A stretch of DNA of 64,000 bases from Tomocerus qinae (taxonomy: Eukaryota; Arthropoda; Collembola; Entomobryomorpha; Tomoceridae). Positions within the stretch are counted from its first letter, which is position 1, and the number at the start of each line of letters is the position of its first letter. The notes under the pieces are model-generated. The model saw nothing but the letters and a program-made list of their open reading frames with translations. It was not told where the DNA came from and searched no databases. The stretch spans positions 127,989,875 through 128,053,874 of the forward strand of contig CM034546.1 in NCBI GenBank assembly GCA_020055645.1. The letters run 5' to 3'. Position numbers and translations under genes: made by a program. Positions 1 through 12,491 of this stretch are shown here, one piece after another.

Positions 1-54
1 TTATTACTGTTTTCTACTCCTAAATTATTCTTGAAGGTCCTTTTCTACATCAAA

Positions 55-420
55 ATGAAGTTGTTCATCGTGATTTTGCTCACAGTATTTGTTTTCTTCT
101 TTTATTTCTTTCGGTAAGAAAAAAAGTTGAAATTTAGTCTCTATAAGAAAAGTCTTAAATCACCTATTATGTATATTTAATAGGAATCAAATGTTACGTT
201 TGTGAAGATAAAAATGATAAGACATGCAGTAGCAGTTGAAAAGGACTGCAAGGATGAAGTCCAAAATATTCTGGAGGGCAAAACTTGCTCAAATAGTAGT
301 GTGTTTTGAAAGAATATTCCAAAGAATTGGGATTCAGGAGATTCAGTAGTAACTAAAGGATGTACAACACTTCAAGTCAGGAGGAACTTGTCTGCAAAGA
401 GGTCGACGACGAAGTATTAA
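55..420 (+). pseudogene. Ly6/three-finger-like secreted protein relic
   Basis: A start codon at 55 opens a hydrophobic signal-like exon (begins MKLFIVILLTVF) that runs into a GTAAG donor at 114. After an AG at 182-183 the sequence reads GIKCYVCEDKNDKTC, the typical N-terminal pattern of arthropod Ly6/quiver-type domains. Further Cys-containing pieces (EKDCKDE, GKTCSNSS, TKGCTTL) follow in the next 180 bases. The join of the two exons is out of frame and stops interrupt the domain near 238 and 307, so no complete protein can be read. It is best seen as a decayed gene, although a mis-assembled or differently spliced gene cannot be excluded. The family assignment rests only on the Cys pattern. 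Confidence 0.4.
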
Positions 421-716
421 ATGGAACTACCTTCCTTTGAGACAAAGATTCTTGTATCGGTGATGGTATAATCGCCCTGTTAATGGTACTGACTGAGACT
501 TCGACTGGTACTGGGTGTCGAAAAACCAATTCAATATCTCTCGTGTCATGGGTCATCACTGATTTTCTACTTGCCTATCTGATACCAATGATGTCTTGAA
601 TCAAGTATCAAACCTAACAAATTAAGCAATATCTAAATGCTATTTCAAAGGATATTGTTGATAATTTATGTCAATGTTTTCTTTAAAATATTTTTTCAAA
701 CAAATTGTGTTACTTA

Positions 717-852
717 GGGCTATATTATGAACCTCGTCTCAGATTCTGAGGGCTCCTCAAGATTCGTTTTAAAATCGCTGATTGGTCCTCACCATGGTAA
801 TCGAGGACTTGAGGAGCCCTCAGAATCTGAGACGAGGTTCATAATATAGCCC
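717..852. mobile_element. Harbinger/Tourist-like MITE, 136 bp
   Basis: A perfect 45-bp terminal inverted repeat starts with GGGCTATATTATGAAC and encloses about 46 bp of loop. It is flanked on both sides by TTA (714-716 and 853-855), a three-base target duplication as produced by PIF/Harbinger elements. There is no coding capacity. The perfect arms suggest a young insertion. The superfamily is inferred from the TTA duplication alone. Confidence 0.75.
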
Positions 853-1004
853 TTAATTTGCCGTAGTTATTATAGTCATGTTTTACTATAAAATATTTGC
901 ACTGGGGGATGAAAATTTTAAAATAAGTGTAATAGGCTACTGGAACAGGAGAAGAACTGAGGAATTACATAAAATAAGATCTGAAGTTCGCAATTCAATA
1001 CTCT

Positions 1005-1395
1005 CATCTCATAATGGACTGAATTTAGGCAGTGGTATCTAGTTTCCTCCATTTTCCCCATTTCTTCCAATCCTGTTTCCTCCAAGACGGCACATAACTT
1101 ATTAACATAACATAATGCCTCCCGTCACTATTTTAGCCTCTTTTCTGACCTAACTTAATAAAAAAATGAATTGTTTTTTGTTGAAGCCTAACAAACAACA
1201 TGTTTATTTTTATTAGGTTAGGTCAGAAATGAGGCAACGGAGGTTAATGTATTTTATTAAGTTTAGAGGACACGGATAATAAGTTATGTGGCACTTTGGA
1301 GGAAACAGGATTGGAAGAAAGATGAAAACGGAGGAAATATGGGAGGAGGAAACAAGATTCCGCTGTCTAAATCCAACCTCATTCATATTTCATCG
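1005..1395. mobile_element. Foldback element, about 390 bp
   Basis: Two imperfect inverted arms (about 1008-1165 and 1208-1385) can pair over more than 150 bases. Matching blocks include TCTTCCAATCCTGTTTCCTCC near 1064 against its complement near 1300, and TTTCTGACCTAACTTAATAA near 1142 against its complement near 1215. The short open frame at 1286-1492 is partly the right arm and looks non-coding. Arm divergence implies an older insertion than the MITE at 717. Confidence 0.65.
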
Positions 1396-2409
1396 ATTGA
1401 TCAGAGATGACATATTTAGTTCAGATACAATTCTACATCGGTATCTGAACCTACTTTTTCTTTTTGATGACTATTTATTGACCATGATGTAACAATTATG
1501 ATTGCCAGACCTAGGAACGTAAGATAAAAACTTATTATGAATTTTTTTATAATTTATTATAATAATGAAATTACAAGAATCTTGACTCTTGAGGTTGACT
1601 TAACTACTATTCTGCTATGACGTGTTGTGAGTTATGTGTGTGACTTCAGTTGTTCTCAGTTCTAGCTCTACCTACACAAATGAGCTCAATTTGAGCACTG
1701 TATATTGGCTTACTTTCATAGCTTACTTACTTCTGTTCAACAGTATAAAATCAATAGCATTTAAGGACGTGTGTGGACTTTCAGCAAATATTATTTAAAG
1801 AAATCGGCTGAACGCACAGACGGTTTTCAGTTTCAAAATCTACCAATATTTTTACATGGAATGAAGGTCGATTTTCGAAAATTATCGAAATCATCTACAA
1901 TTCAATTTGAAAATGATCGAATTTTTTCACATTCACAAACAGAAATTTAAAAAAGGCGCCTCATGCTCGCCATTATTTTCTTTTCTCTTTTTGAAATTTT
2001 TGTTATATTTTTACACTCCCAAAATACCAAAAAAAATCATATTTTTCTAATTTTAAATACGAAATTTATGATAACGATGCATGGTAGCAACTGAAATACG
2101 TTATGCAATACCAGGAAATACCGGTAGACAAATTACCCATTGGCAACCAAAGTCCCCACACGTCCTTAAAATATTTAAGATCATGACAATCGCAATCATA
2201 TCAATTGTTTCAATTTCCCTGAAACTGTGAACGATAAGTGAGGATTGGTATTCAGTAGCTGAAGTATTATTATTGTAATGATAATATATTAATACATAAA
2301 CAATGATTATCTTTATAGGTAAGAAATGTAATATCAACATCTTAGTGATAGTGACAACTGACAAGTGATAGACTTAGATTCCGTGCAGTGCAAGCAACCA
2401 AGAAATCGC
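1396..2409. other. Intergenic DNA, no gene seen
   Basis: AT-rich sequence with short chance frames only. It includes the 3' flank of the receptor gene on the minus strand. No RNA gene or repeat is recognisable. Confidence 0.5.
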
Positions 2410-3686
2410 TTACAACTTAATTCCTAAAATGAGATTAATACTATGGCCTATGATTAAGGACATTACGGTGAGTAAAGTTGACTGAGAAATCTTGAAGAAC
2501 GGTCCGACCTGAATCCGTAAATGACTGTAGCCCTTGATCCATTTCCTCATGTACTGGTCTCCGTTAATTTGCCATTGCCTTGAGAATTCTTGAGACAAAC
2601 GAAGAATTTGTCCAGAAGAGGTAATTAGTGTAACCTCAAAGAAGAGGAAAAACAAATTGGCCCAAGGGAATACAATGTAATATGGCATCTCGAAAACTCC
2701 GAATAATTTAACGATGGCGAATCCCGTGATTATGTGGATGACCAGAACAACCCCTAAAGCCGCAGGCACAATCAAAAATGTGATCTCGTTGAAGTAAATG
2801 TTTGCCACGCGGAGGGCTGAGATAGTTTTTCTCATCAAGGGTCTAATGTTGTTTAAGAGTACTTCCTTCGAGGGGAAGTACGTAGTGCTGTCAGTTGCCA
2901 AGAGATTGGGAATGTACGTAGACAAGAGAAATGCCCAATCACAAGTAATTTTGATGTAGGTGGAAACCAGAATCAAAGCGATGAGCAAGGAATACACCCC
3001 GAAGATAGCCAGCCAGGATACAAATATGAAAAGTCCAAACTTGACCCACTTGTTTTCTGCAACTTGCAACGGAACGATCGATTTTAGAAGGATGTACGCT
3101 GACGACTCAGGATGATACACACTAAATGCACTCAGAATCAACGAAAGCAATGGAAATACATAAGCCCATAAGCAGAAGAGTGCTCCAGGAACATCAAATG
3201 TGCTTTCGTTTCTCCACTCTGGAAAAATGGCTGAAAATGGAAAATGAATATAAATTATTTTGACCTGGAAATATTATTTTCATGTTTGATTATTAAAATT
3301 TGAGTATAATTTCTCCTACCTTCAAATTGCGAGTCCATACGGACAAATTTGTTCATAAGATTGATGGCACATTTCAGTTTGTATACAGTGACATAGGAGA
3401 GACAAATAGCGAAGCTATAAACGAGGTAGGCAGCAATGAATAGTACCACTATGCGGGGATTGAATGTCGGATCTGGCTGAAATATATTTTTCAATAAAAC
3501 CACAGAGTGACAGGTGAAAACGATAATATAGACAATCGTGACTAGAATGGAGTTGACTAGTTTCAATTTTGAGGAACCGTACTTAAATGTAATTGTCTTA
3601 GAATCGAATTCAAAAGGGAAAAGATGGAGAGTGTTTATTACGCTGCAACAAAGTTCAATTGCTTTTATTGTTAACACGCTGAGCAT
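2410..3686 (-). CDS. Gustatory-receptor-like seven-transmembrane protein
   Basis: Two exons (3686-3320 and 3230-2410) joined by an 89-bp intron in phase 1 give 395 residues, the usual size for insect gustatory receptors. An in-frame stop lies 12 codons upstream of the chosen ATG. Seven hydrophobic segments are visible, around residues 42-65, 77-100, 135-158, 180-205, 270-297, 305-325 and 375-392. The layout and length match arthropod chemoreceptors: ligand-gated channels of sensory neurons with an intracellular N terminus. The C-terminal TYhhhhhQF signature of insect gustatory receptors is not present; the protein ends shortly after the last helix. An additional 3' exon or a divergent springtail-type receptor would explain this. 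The ligand cannot be inferred. Confidence 0.6.
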
Positions 3687-4787
3687 TTTGGACGAGTTCT
3701 TGACTTGGCGAATTGCAACTTAAAGATTGAAGTACGGAGTAAGTTTTGCTGAAAACTCAATTTATTTAAGACCAGGAAAATATTCCTTTAATTATAATGT
3801 GTTATTACATTGCAAAAGTTTACCAAGAGAAAAAAATAATACTCGAGTTGTTTATTTCACCTGGAACCAAAGGAAATGTAAATACAAAAGAATATACGTG
3901 TAGGAATATAATATAATAGGCTGCAAATGTTTCTTAAATTAACATTAAATTATTTAAAGCTATTACTCTATTCATGACTTTCTTAGAAATGTCAACAACT
4001 TTCTTGTTCGTCACTTTTTTGCTGGCTGGTGAACCTATTATTCTTTCATACTAACGAATTTATAATCTTATGTCACCAGCAAATATACTAATTACTACAC
4101 TACTAATATTATTGAATATTTTGAAAATTACGATTGGTAATTGGTAGTAGTAAAGTAGCAAGTGTCCAGCATTCTAAGTAATTTTAAAGTAATAAATAAC
4201 ATCAAATTATAGTAACTTGACAATTTTCAGGAATTCCGATTCTTATCCAAACGACTTCACTTTTTAATTCACCAAACACGTTCACTCTAAACACGGATTA
4301 CCCCGATTTGTGATTGAACAAACGCCAACACTAATATACTAACTACTATATATATATAGCTACTATAGCTCTACCACTATTATATTCGAATCAAGTAGTA
4401 CTAAATAGAAACACTATATTATTATAGTGAGTCTTTTGAGAAAGAATGAATGAGATCAATTTATTTAAGTAAATATAACCTTAAAGATATAATTTTCGCT
4501 ATTTATATCAACTAATGTGTATAATGTTAATATTCGTGATCGCGATGGTATATGATAGCAGTAACTTAAAGTAAATAGGCATGGCATGGGCTGCTGGCTT
4601 CCGAGAAACATGCTGAATAAAACCTTAATGTTGATGATTGATTCATTGAACTTAAAAATAAATATGGATTGGTTGTCATTGGGTATAGCATTGAGTTTGA
4701 AAAATGTAAAGAAATGAATTAAAGACCGGGTTCCTAGTTACGGATAGATTTTCCGACTATCATATTCCTATTTAAATTACAAATACA
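3687..4787. other. Intergenic DNA upstream of receptor gene
   Basis: AT-rich 5' flank of the receptor gene. It holds simple TA-rich tracts near 4345-4360 and no convincing coding exon. Confidence 0.5.
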
Positions 4788-5060
4788 CTTTTTTTAGGAG
4801 AATCCCTAAGGATCTGGGACCATTGGTCCTACACCCATACATTAAATGTAAAAAAGATTCGTCGAAACCTATTCTATGCAGGACATATTGAAAAATTCAC
4901 ATTTTTGTCTTTGTTAAACCTTATATCTTGAAGTAGAAGACAAAAATGGGTATTTTTCAAAATGTCCTGCATAGAATAGGTTTCGACGAATCGTTTTTAC
5001 ATTTAATGTATGGGTGTAGGACCAATGGTCTCAGATCCTTAGGGATTCTCCTAAAAAAGT
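4788..5060. mobile_element. Foldback/MITE element, about 273 bp
   Basis: The arms at about 4788-4910 and 4939-5060 are near-perfect inverted copies of about 120 bases; the ends read ACTTTTTTAGGAG and CTCCTAAAAAAGT. The loop is under 30 bases. No target duplication longer than two or three bases is evident and nothing is coded, so the superfamily is left open. Confidence 0.7.
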
Positions 5061-6070
5061 ACGAATTTCGCATAAAATCGCGATTCACATTTATCCTCTA
5101 CTAGTAGCTCCCAGCATATGCGACTCGATTTTAAAAGGTATTATTTAGTAATAAAATCCTTGGATCCACGAGGTAAAATTCAAATTTGCCCTACCAGACA
5201 TACATAGTTATATAGGTAGGAAAATTTTTCTCAGTCTGCGATTATATATTGGATGAAAATTTTTGCTAGTTACCTAGCAACACTTGTGGCTAAGACAAAG
5301 AAAATATCCTGACCTTAACCGAGATTTTATATGACATTTTAATACACTATTTGAAATGAATTGGGCTAAATCTACAAATATTGAGAACAAAAATGCGTAT
5401 ACTTAATTTATTAACAGAACAAAAAACATTGTATCTTTTTTCTGCTGTGTATCACATTCCACAATGTGATCCACTATTGCACGACAAATATCTAATAATC
5501 TAATAATATCATATCTACTACATTGTTATTATATTTAATACTATATTATATATCAACGTCTATTGTTATATCTATCCATATATTTTCATTATATATGTAA
5601 GCTCTTATATAAAAATAAGATGTAAATGTCAGTATCCCTCAAAATTAATTTGTATGCTATATATTTTAACTTTTGTTCTATCACTCGTTCTAAAAATCCT
5701 AATTTGGCTATATTAATTCATATATTATTCTACTTTGTATTGCATCTAGAAAATATCAATAAAAAAATTCTTGTAATAATTCTACATTTGGTTTAGTTAG
5801 TAATTCAAGAAGTCCAAAAATGGAAAAAAATGTACATATTACAATAAAAAACATTTCGTAACAATAAATTATTTGACTAACGAAAACGAAATATGGAAAA
5901 GTTATGTACTTTCGTTACAGAATTTCTGAACAAAAATAATAACGGAAGCATATAAATTGATCACAATTAATAATTTGACTAAATATAAAATAACAACTAT
6001 ATTTTCTTTCCAAACAACAGAAATTCGGCATCAGTCTTGGAAGTCTACTTCAGAACGAGGTTGTAAAATC
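5061..6070. other. Intergenic DNA with a dispersed repeat
   Basis: AT-rich 3' flank of the ankyrin gene. The block at about 5192-5222 (CCCTACCAGACATACATAG then TATATAGGTAGG) recurs at 58077-58113, so it belongs to a dispersed repeat. Nothing else is recognised. Confidence 0.5.
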
Positions 6071-9000
6071 CTAATAATCTGAAATGAGAAATGACTCCGT
6101 TAAAACATTTTGTATGGATAATTTGGCTTATTCTGAGAATTGAAAATCTGTACAAATTCTTACCTCTTGGATTTTGAATTTCATCAGTCAAAATTTTGTC
6201 AGTCTCAACATCGAGGAATTGTAATAATAGCTTAGTTTTGGTAGGCAAAGCAATGGAGTTCAATGCAGTGCGGAGATCGTCAGTAATGTGTCCAAGGGCC
6301 ATAGTGGACATTTCAGCTAAAGTAATGAGTGGTGGAGATTGAAGTTCCACTTGAAAATTGAGTAATCCAGTGATAGTGGGATGAAATTTGGGACCGACAG
6401 CAAAACGACAAATTTGGGCATTAGGTAACTCATGACATAAATTGTTGCGAGCTCCGGTTAACGCGACATGAGTAAGCAATTCTTTATCTTCTAAATGGAA
6501 TACATATTGTTGAAAGTGACAAGTTGCCCATTTGTTATAAGGACATCTCTGTAGGAGCATTCGAATGAAGAATTTTCTTTGGGAAACGATTTTAGTGTTG
6601 ATTTTGCCACGTTCATTGCCTTGGCTGTGAAAACACATGTGGATACAAAAACGACTGGAAAATAAAAATGTCAATAAAGATTCGCTGCCAAGAGGATACT
6701 CGACAAAGTCACAATTTGTGTGGTCCATTAAATATTTAAATAGTTTTATATTCCCAACGGGCTCTCCTTTCCCTCCGATAGCCATTCTTATCAAGGATGC
6801 AAGAATCGGAGGGGATGTTGAATCACCATGGTTGATATCATACTCTCTAGAAATATAATTCTTGGTCAAAGTCATCAGAGCATCAGAATCAAAATTTTGT
6901 TTTTCTGACAATTTATAAAATATGTAATCCAAAGCCGGAGCGTTGTTATCCATACGATCGAATTTGACCAGATGTCCCTCGGGGAGAAATTCAAATAGAA
7001 AATTTGCCATAGACAGATCATTATAATTGTTGAGGTAGAAACTATTGTGGATATCTCTCATGGCTAATATTCCTCCGTGACTCATTAATAGTTTGATCAT
7101 TACTCTGTCTCTATTCATAATTGCGATAGTTAGGGGCGTTACTGTGTAGACTTGTTCGACTGCTGTGCTAGGCCAACTGATTTCTTCAATGCTGTCAATA
7201 TTATCACAGGAGTTCTTTTTCAGACACGGAAGTTTCCTCCATAAATTCACAACATTCTTTTTCGGACCAGATTTCTCAACCAAAAGCTCCACAAATGCAG
7301 TAGAGCCCGAATTGACAGCAATGTGAATGGCCGAGGAGCCTTGACTAGTTTTGCGTCGAAAATCAGCTCCATGACTTAGAAATAATTCGACAAAAGAAAC
7401 CACAGATAAATTGTTCGGACGATTCTTTGATTTAACAGACAAGGCCCAATATAATGGCGTCTGGTAACATTTATTAACTTGATCCACTGATTCTCGACCT
7501 CCTAATGTTATCATAACTTGAAAAAAGTTTTTCACCGACTCTGGCCCTGAAAATTTCAGTGAACGAGCTGCATAATGAAATAACCCATTTCCATTCGAGT
7601 CAACAGAATTCATTTCGAATCCTCTTGAGTGAAGAGTCTGCAAGACAAGAGCTTCTATGCTCTTATCTGTAAACGTAAGTTTGTAGTTCATTAGTTCTTC
7701 TTCAAAAAATAAATATTTTAAATTCGAGACATCAACAGTCCAACGAACCAATCTTAAATCACTCCACAACTCATTCAAAACCAAATGAGTTATCCGAAAG
7801 CTACCGGTTTTAAATGCCATTTCCACTTCTTCCGTTCCCAATGTCCGAGGTGTGACTAAATATGGGAATAAAAGAACCAAAAGTCCAGACTTTTTGTGCG
7901 CGAGGAGTATCTGAACTGCAGTTCTTGAATAAGCGTCGCATAAATGAAGAAAACGACGATTTGGGCGTCTTACTGGAGAATTTTTATTTGGCGGCAATGG
8001 AAGTTTGCTACCCCAAGTCATTCCATTGTTTTTGATAAAAGAAAATTTTTCCAGATTCATATTTGAGTGTTCGTTTTCTCCAAACATTCCCAGTAGGTAG
8101 TCGATTGTTAAAGATTGTGCACATTGGTAGTAATCCGAAAGAAGAGTAACATCAGCACCCCAATCTACTAATTCTTGACAAAAACTTGCGCTAAAAAATC
8201 GAATCGCCAGATGAAGAATTGTGTGACCTTTGAAACTGATTCCCTTTATTTGTTGATAGCGAGGCCATTTTGTATTTAGATCAAACTCCATTTCAATACA
8301 TGTTCTAATGACCGTTCTGAGAAATCCTGGTGGACAATCTGTCATATCACTTTCCGCTAAATACTGCAGGATATGGAATGCAGCTGGCAAACTGCTAAAG
8401 AAACTAAAACTATCAGCTGTTTTTCCACTGACGTTTAAATTCTGGTCCAGCTTGATGATTTGACTAATTCTGTCTATATCTTGTTTTCTCAAGACATAAT
8501 AAAGAGCGCAATCATTATCTGGAGACGTATTGTGCAGTCGACTATCTGCTCCGTACAGCAAGAGGTAATTGAATAAGTCATCGTAATTGTGCAGGAGAGC
8601 TTCATACATCATTGACCTCCCACTCCCATTCACACTATCAACATCTGCTCCGTTTTTTATAAGAGCTTTTGCAAAATTGATATTTTTTGATTCCGATGCC
8701 ACTTGAAGAGGGTATTCATTTTCTTGCCTTGCATTTACACTGCAGCCGAGATGTTTGCAAATCGAGACAATATAATCACATTCTTCAAACGAATGGACTC
8801 GGGATACACATTTTGCTAAATAAATCAGTGTCGGTGATCCACAGATGGTTCGATAACGATAACAATTTACTTCTACACCCAGTTGGGCAGATTTCCAAGA
8901 TGCAATATCCAGGATTCTCAATATTCCTTTAGCTGGATAACTTGAATGCCAATTCATAATGCTTCGTATATCGAAGTAGTTGGGACATAGGAACACAAGT

Positions 9001-9371
9001 TTTTCAAGTGCGACCCAATTTTCAGCCAAAATCGCACACTTGACATACGACTCTGGCACTGTTTCTCCACCTCCTTGTTCCAGCAAAAGGTTCAGAACGT
9101 CCATCGAACAATTCTTCTCTATACAATAGTTAATTGGCGATAAACTTGAATAATCTTCATAGCCATCTGGCACATTCCAATACTCTGCTCTGAAATTTAT
9201 TCCCCATCTCGCAAATGCTTTCAAACTTTCCATCTTCTCATTCTTGATTGCATAAAATATCAGACGAGTTTTACTCGAATCCGTTCCATCTGGATATATT
9301 GGTCGTTCAATCAAACTTTTGTACAATTTCTTATAAAGATCTTCAAAATTGTTGTTGTCAACCAACTCCAT
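6071..9371 (-). CDS. Large ankyrin-repeat protein with SOCS-box-like C terminus
   Basis: One very long exon (9371-6164) followed by an 85-bp intron and a tiny terminal exon (6078-6071) gives about 1071 residues; unspliced reading would continue to 6045. The frame stays open above the ATG to an AG at 9404, so an upstream exon may add residues. Ankyrin units recur along the protein, for example NEYPLQVASESKNINFAKAL, GHTILHLAIRFFSASFCQEL, SSAIHIAVNSGSTAFVELL and TPLTIAIMNRDRVMIKLLM. Near the C terminus LAEMSTMALGHITDD, LRTALNSIALP and TKTKLLLQFLD fit the L-x-LP-x-LK pattern of a SOCS box. SOCS boxes recruit elongin B/C and a cullin ubiquitin ligase, so an ASB-like substrate adaptor in the cytosol is a reasonable inference. 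The substrate is unknown. Confidence 0.75.
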
Positions 9372-10388
9372 GCATTCTATAGCTTCTTCGTCATTCAGAT
9401 CACCTGTAATAACGTAACATATAATACATTTTACTTTTATATATAAGAATTTGGAGATTACTCATTAAATAAACAAATGTTAAGCGTATAAAAATAATAA
9501 AATCATGATTTTCCTTCTTTAGTTTTCTAACACTTATTTTTTGTAAGGCTGGCCAGAATTTGAGAGCTAATTCAAGTAGCACTCAACTGCTGGTGAAAAA
9601 ATCTTTTTTTATTTCGACAATAAAAAGTGAATGAAAATTATGAACTTTAACCATCAGTGCTTAATCTTTTGTTTACTATCGAATAACATATTTTCTGAGT
9701 TAATAGTTAAGCATTACTTCATAAATCTCATTACCTGTAAACGGCAATCGAAATAACCTATTGTTTTACAATTAATTTTGTAATGTACTGTACTAAATCT
9801 GTTCTTATTAAATAAGCTGATTCCGAATTTGATGTCAGCGTCAGCTGAAATAAATAACTCCAAAAATAATTTAGTTAGCATTATGCGAAATGATCACATA
9901 AGCGTCAGGTCAACAAGAACGAGAACTCTTTTTTTTGCACTTTGAAACGACTTCCCCTTAGAATAGATGGTTCCATCCATTAATTGACGTAATTTGGTGG
10001 CAATTCAAGGTGTTAAAAAATTATAAAAACTGTAGTATTGTTTTATTCCACAATAGATGACTTGGTCTATGCTTGGACCGTTTCATTTAAAACGACAGCA
10101 TAAAAATAACTGGCGAATGAGTTGTGTTGAAACTCCTGTCCGTGCACGTGCATGGACCAAGTCATATTTTATCATTTTTTAGTTATCTATTCTAATTCTA
10201 GGGTTCAGAGAAGATCATTAATGTGCTCTATTGCTATAGGTATGGTGTATACCAATGCATTTTACATGAATTTCAATTCCAATGGAGTATATTTTTAAAA
10301 TTCTCAATCAGCTTATTCACTATAATGTCAGACTTACATTTCAGCCTTTTCCTGGGATGCATTTTTTCCGTTAGTTTTATTTTATATA

Positions 10389-10489
10389 GTTGATTCGTCA
10401 ATAGGTAAAATTATATGATATCCTCCTCGGGGGTAAAATTCGCTGATCAACTGCAACTTCCAAATTCCAGGCCTGGCAGGAGATACCTG
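10389..10489 (-). CDS. Candidate terminal exon, unknown gene
   Basis: On the minus strand a good acceptor (GATTTTCAG) at 10490 is followed by an open frame reading SPARPGIWKLQLISEF then YPRGGYHIILPIDESTI and a TAA. The residues look protein-like rather than random, but no family is recognised and a second frame is also open. No partner exon could be joined confidently. It could be the 3' end of a small gene, a relic or chance. Confidence 0.2.
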
Positions 10490-11694
10490 AAAATCATATT
10501 TTTAAAATTATTACTACTTTTAATTGAGAATATATTAAGACTTAATGACTGATGACAATAACACACGTGACACCTTAGTTTTCAAGGCCAAAACCGTCAG
10601 CTCTTCGGTCAACGACGAGTAATATGACTGCTAAAATTGAAATACTGCCAATTATCAACCCAATCAATCAATGATCAAGCGCATTAACTCATTTGGCTTT
10701 GTGCCAAACTTGGCAAACTGTTAATTATTGTATATTTAACATTATCCTAGCAAAATTAAAGTTTTCAGATAAAATTCAACCTCTATAAATTCGTAAATTT
10801 ACAAATTAATACTAAATAGTCGATTGTCGATACTCTGATAAAATTAAATTCTGTTAGCAGTTGATTTGTTCTATAGTTAGTTAGTGACTATTTTATTTAA
10901 CCTTTTACCTATGCGTAATTTGAATTAGTGTATTTCTGGCGCCCAAGCCTAAAGGGTGCAGCCAAATTTCTACCTACCCCGTCTTGTTACAGTCTCAAGT
11001 CAGACTGGCTGACATGGCATTTTCATTTATTGCGAATCCACACGAAGAGGAATTATTGCACAGTACAATTTGCTTTGCATTGCACCACACATTACATCAA
11101 GAACTGCAAATTTACATGAAGAAAATAGAATTTGTGTGAAGTTATGATGTGTACTACGTGCTACGTGCACCAGTAAGTAGTAATGGGAAATTATGTGCTG
11201 CGGCATGCAAAACGATACTACTGTGTAAGTGTATATTGGTGACTGTACATAATACATGATGACGTGAAGAATTCCAAGCCATTCCGATTTAATCAAAAAG
11301 TCTAACGAGCGCTTTGTACATCACTTTGCTTGGTCAGTATCAAACTACATAGGAAATTACATTGCTTTAAATAAAATAAATTATCAAGGCATATTGCTAT
11401 CTGTCCTGTTGGCCATTGGAGTTCTTTCAAGTTACATTCACATAGAAAGTTTGAAGAGATTTGTGTAGAATTAACGAACTGAGATAACGTTGAACCAACG
11501 TTGAGCTAAGTTTAACTTTTGATGAAGACGTTGACCATTTTTTGCAACAGAAGCAGATGTTACTACTAGGTTATATAATTATCCTACTTTAGTTTGATTG
11601 AACCCTTATCAAAATAATAATAGTTTAAAATATATTATAGATAGGATGGATATAGAAGAAAACCTTTAATAAATTAAATCTCACTGGTTTTCAG

Positions 11695-11904
11695 GTCCAA
11701 GGACATTCAGCCAGACATCACAGACAACAGAGAATCATTGTCGATACTCATTCGTGAAGCGGGAGGAGGAAAACATCAACTACAAATTATTATGCAAATT
11801 GGATTAACGAATATCTTCATTCCTGTTCCAGCTACATTCGTTCACGTGTATTCATTGTCTGTCAAAATCGTCACCACACAGTCAAAATTGTTTGGAGTCA
11901 GGAG
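11695..11904 (+). CDS. Candidate internal exon, unknown gene
   Basis: A strong acceptor (CTGGTTTTCAG) at 11694 and donor (AGGAG then GTAATT) at 11905 bound about 210 bases open in one frame: SKDIQPDITDNRESLSIL, IREAGGGKHQLQIIMQIG, then a hydrophobic stretch. No homologous family is recognised. The opposite strand is also open from about 12049 to 11842 (LRR-like wording SHLINKWPNLKSIYIKRLP), and at most one of the two is likely real. No neighbouring exon was found to complete either reading. Confidence 0.25.
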
Positions 11905-12491
11905 GTAATTGTTTTTAATTGACTCTGCTTTGAAGGCCATATACTTTTTTTGAAGGAAATAATTTGGAAGTCGTTTAATGTAAATTGATTTTAAATTGGG
12001 CCACTTATTTATGAGATGACTAAAATTTATAGTCAAGTCATAATACTGTGTTGCAAATTTTAATTCGTTTGCGGCCTTGCGGCGGTTAATGTCTTTTTGG
12101 CTTTAGACCCAGGAATAGGAAGGCGGAAAAATATCTTCCAGCCTGGGGTATATTAATACTTTATGAATGCAATCGGATTTAGGAAAAATTGTATCGCACA
12201 TCCCTAAAGAACGAATATTTATGTAAAAAACTAGTAGAAAATGCTAGTTTTTAGAACCCATTCTCGGGGAGTCAGAATTTCCATGCTAGTCCTTTTTTGA
12301 TTATTTCAAGGGCCCATGGATATTAACCAATGAGAACCTTTTAAAAATATTACATTTCTGAAAAATGAAATACGATAAATCCTTTAATAATATTTGTATA
12401 AACCTAAACGCTTTATTTGTTATGGATATAGGACTCTGTACTGGTAATATAAAACGAATAGCAGTGACGACAGTGAAAAATAAAACAAGAA

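Larger units (their letters stand above)
9404..12491. other. Intergenic region with candidate orphan exons
   Basis: Between the head-to-head ankyrin and SMYD genes. It holds a 109-bp hairpin at 10057-10165 (ATGACTTGGTCTATGC against CATGGACCAAGTCAT). It also holds two or three stretches that look like isolated coding exons (10389-10489 minus, 11695-11904 plus, 11842-12049 minus), described separately. The rest is AT-rich with no recognised feature. Confidence 0.5.

Noticed and set aside
1286..1492. 68-residue open frame
   Set aside because: It starts within the right arm of a foldback element.
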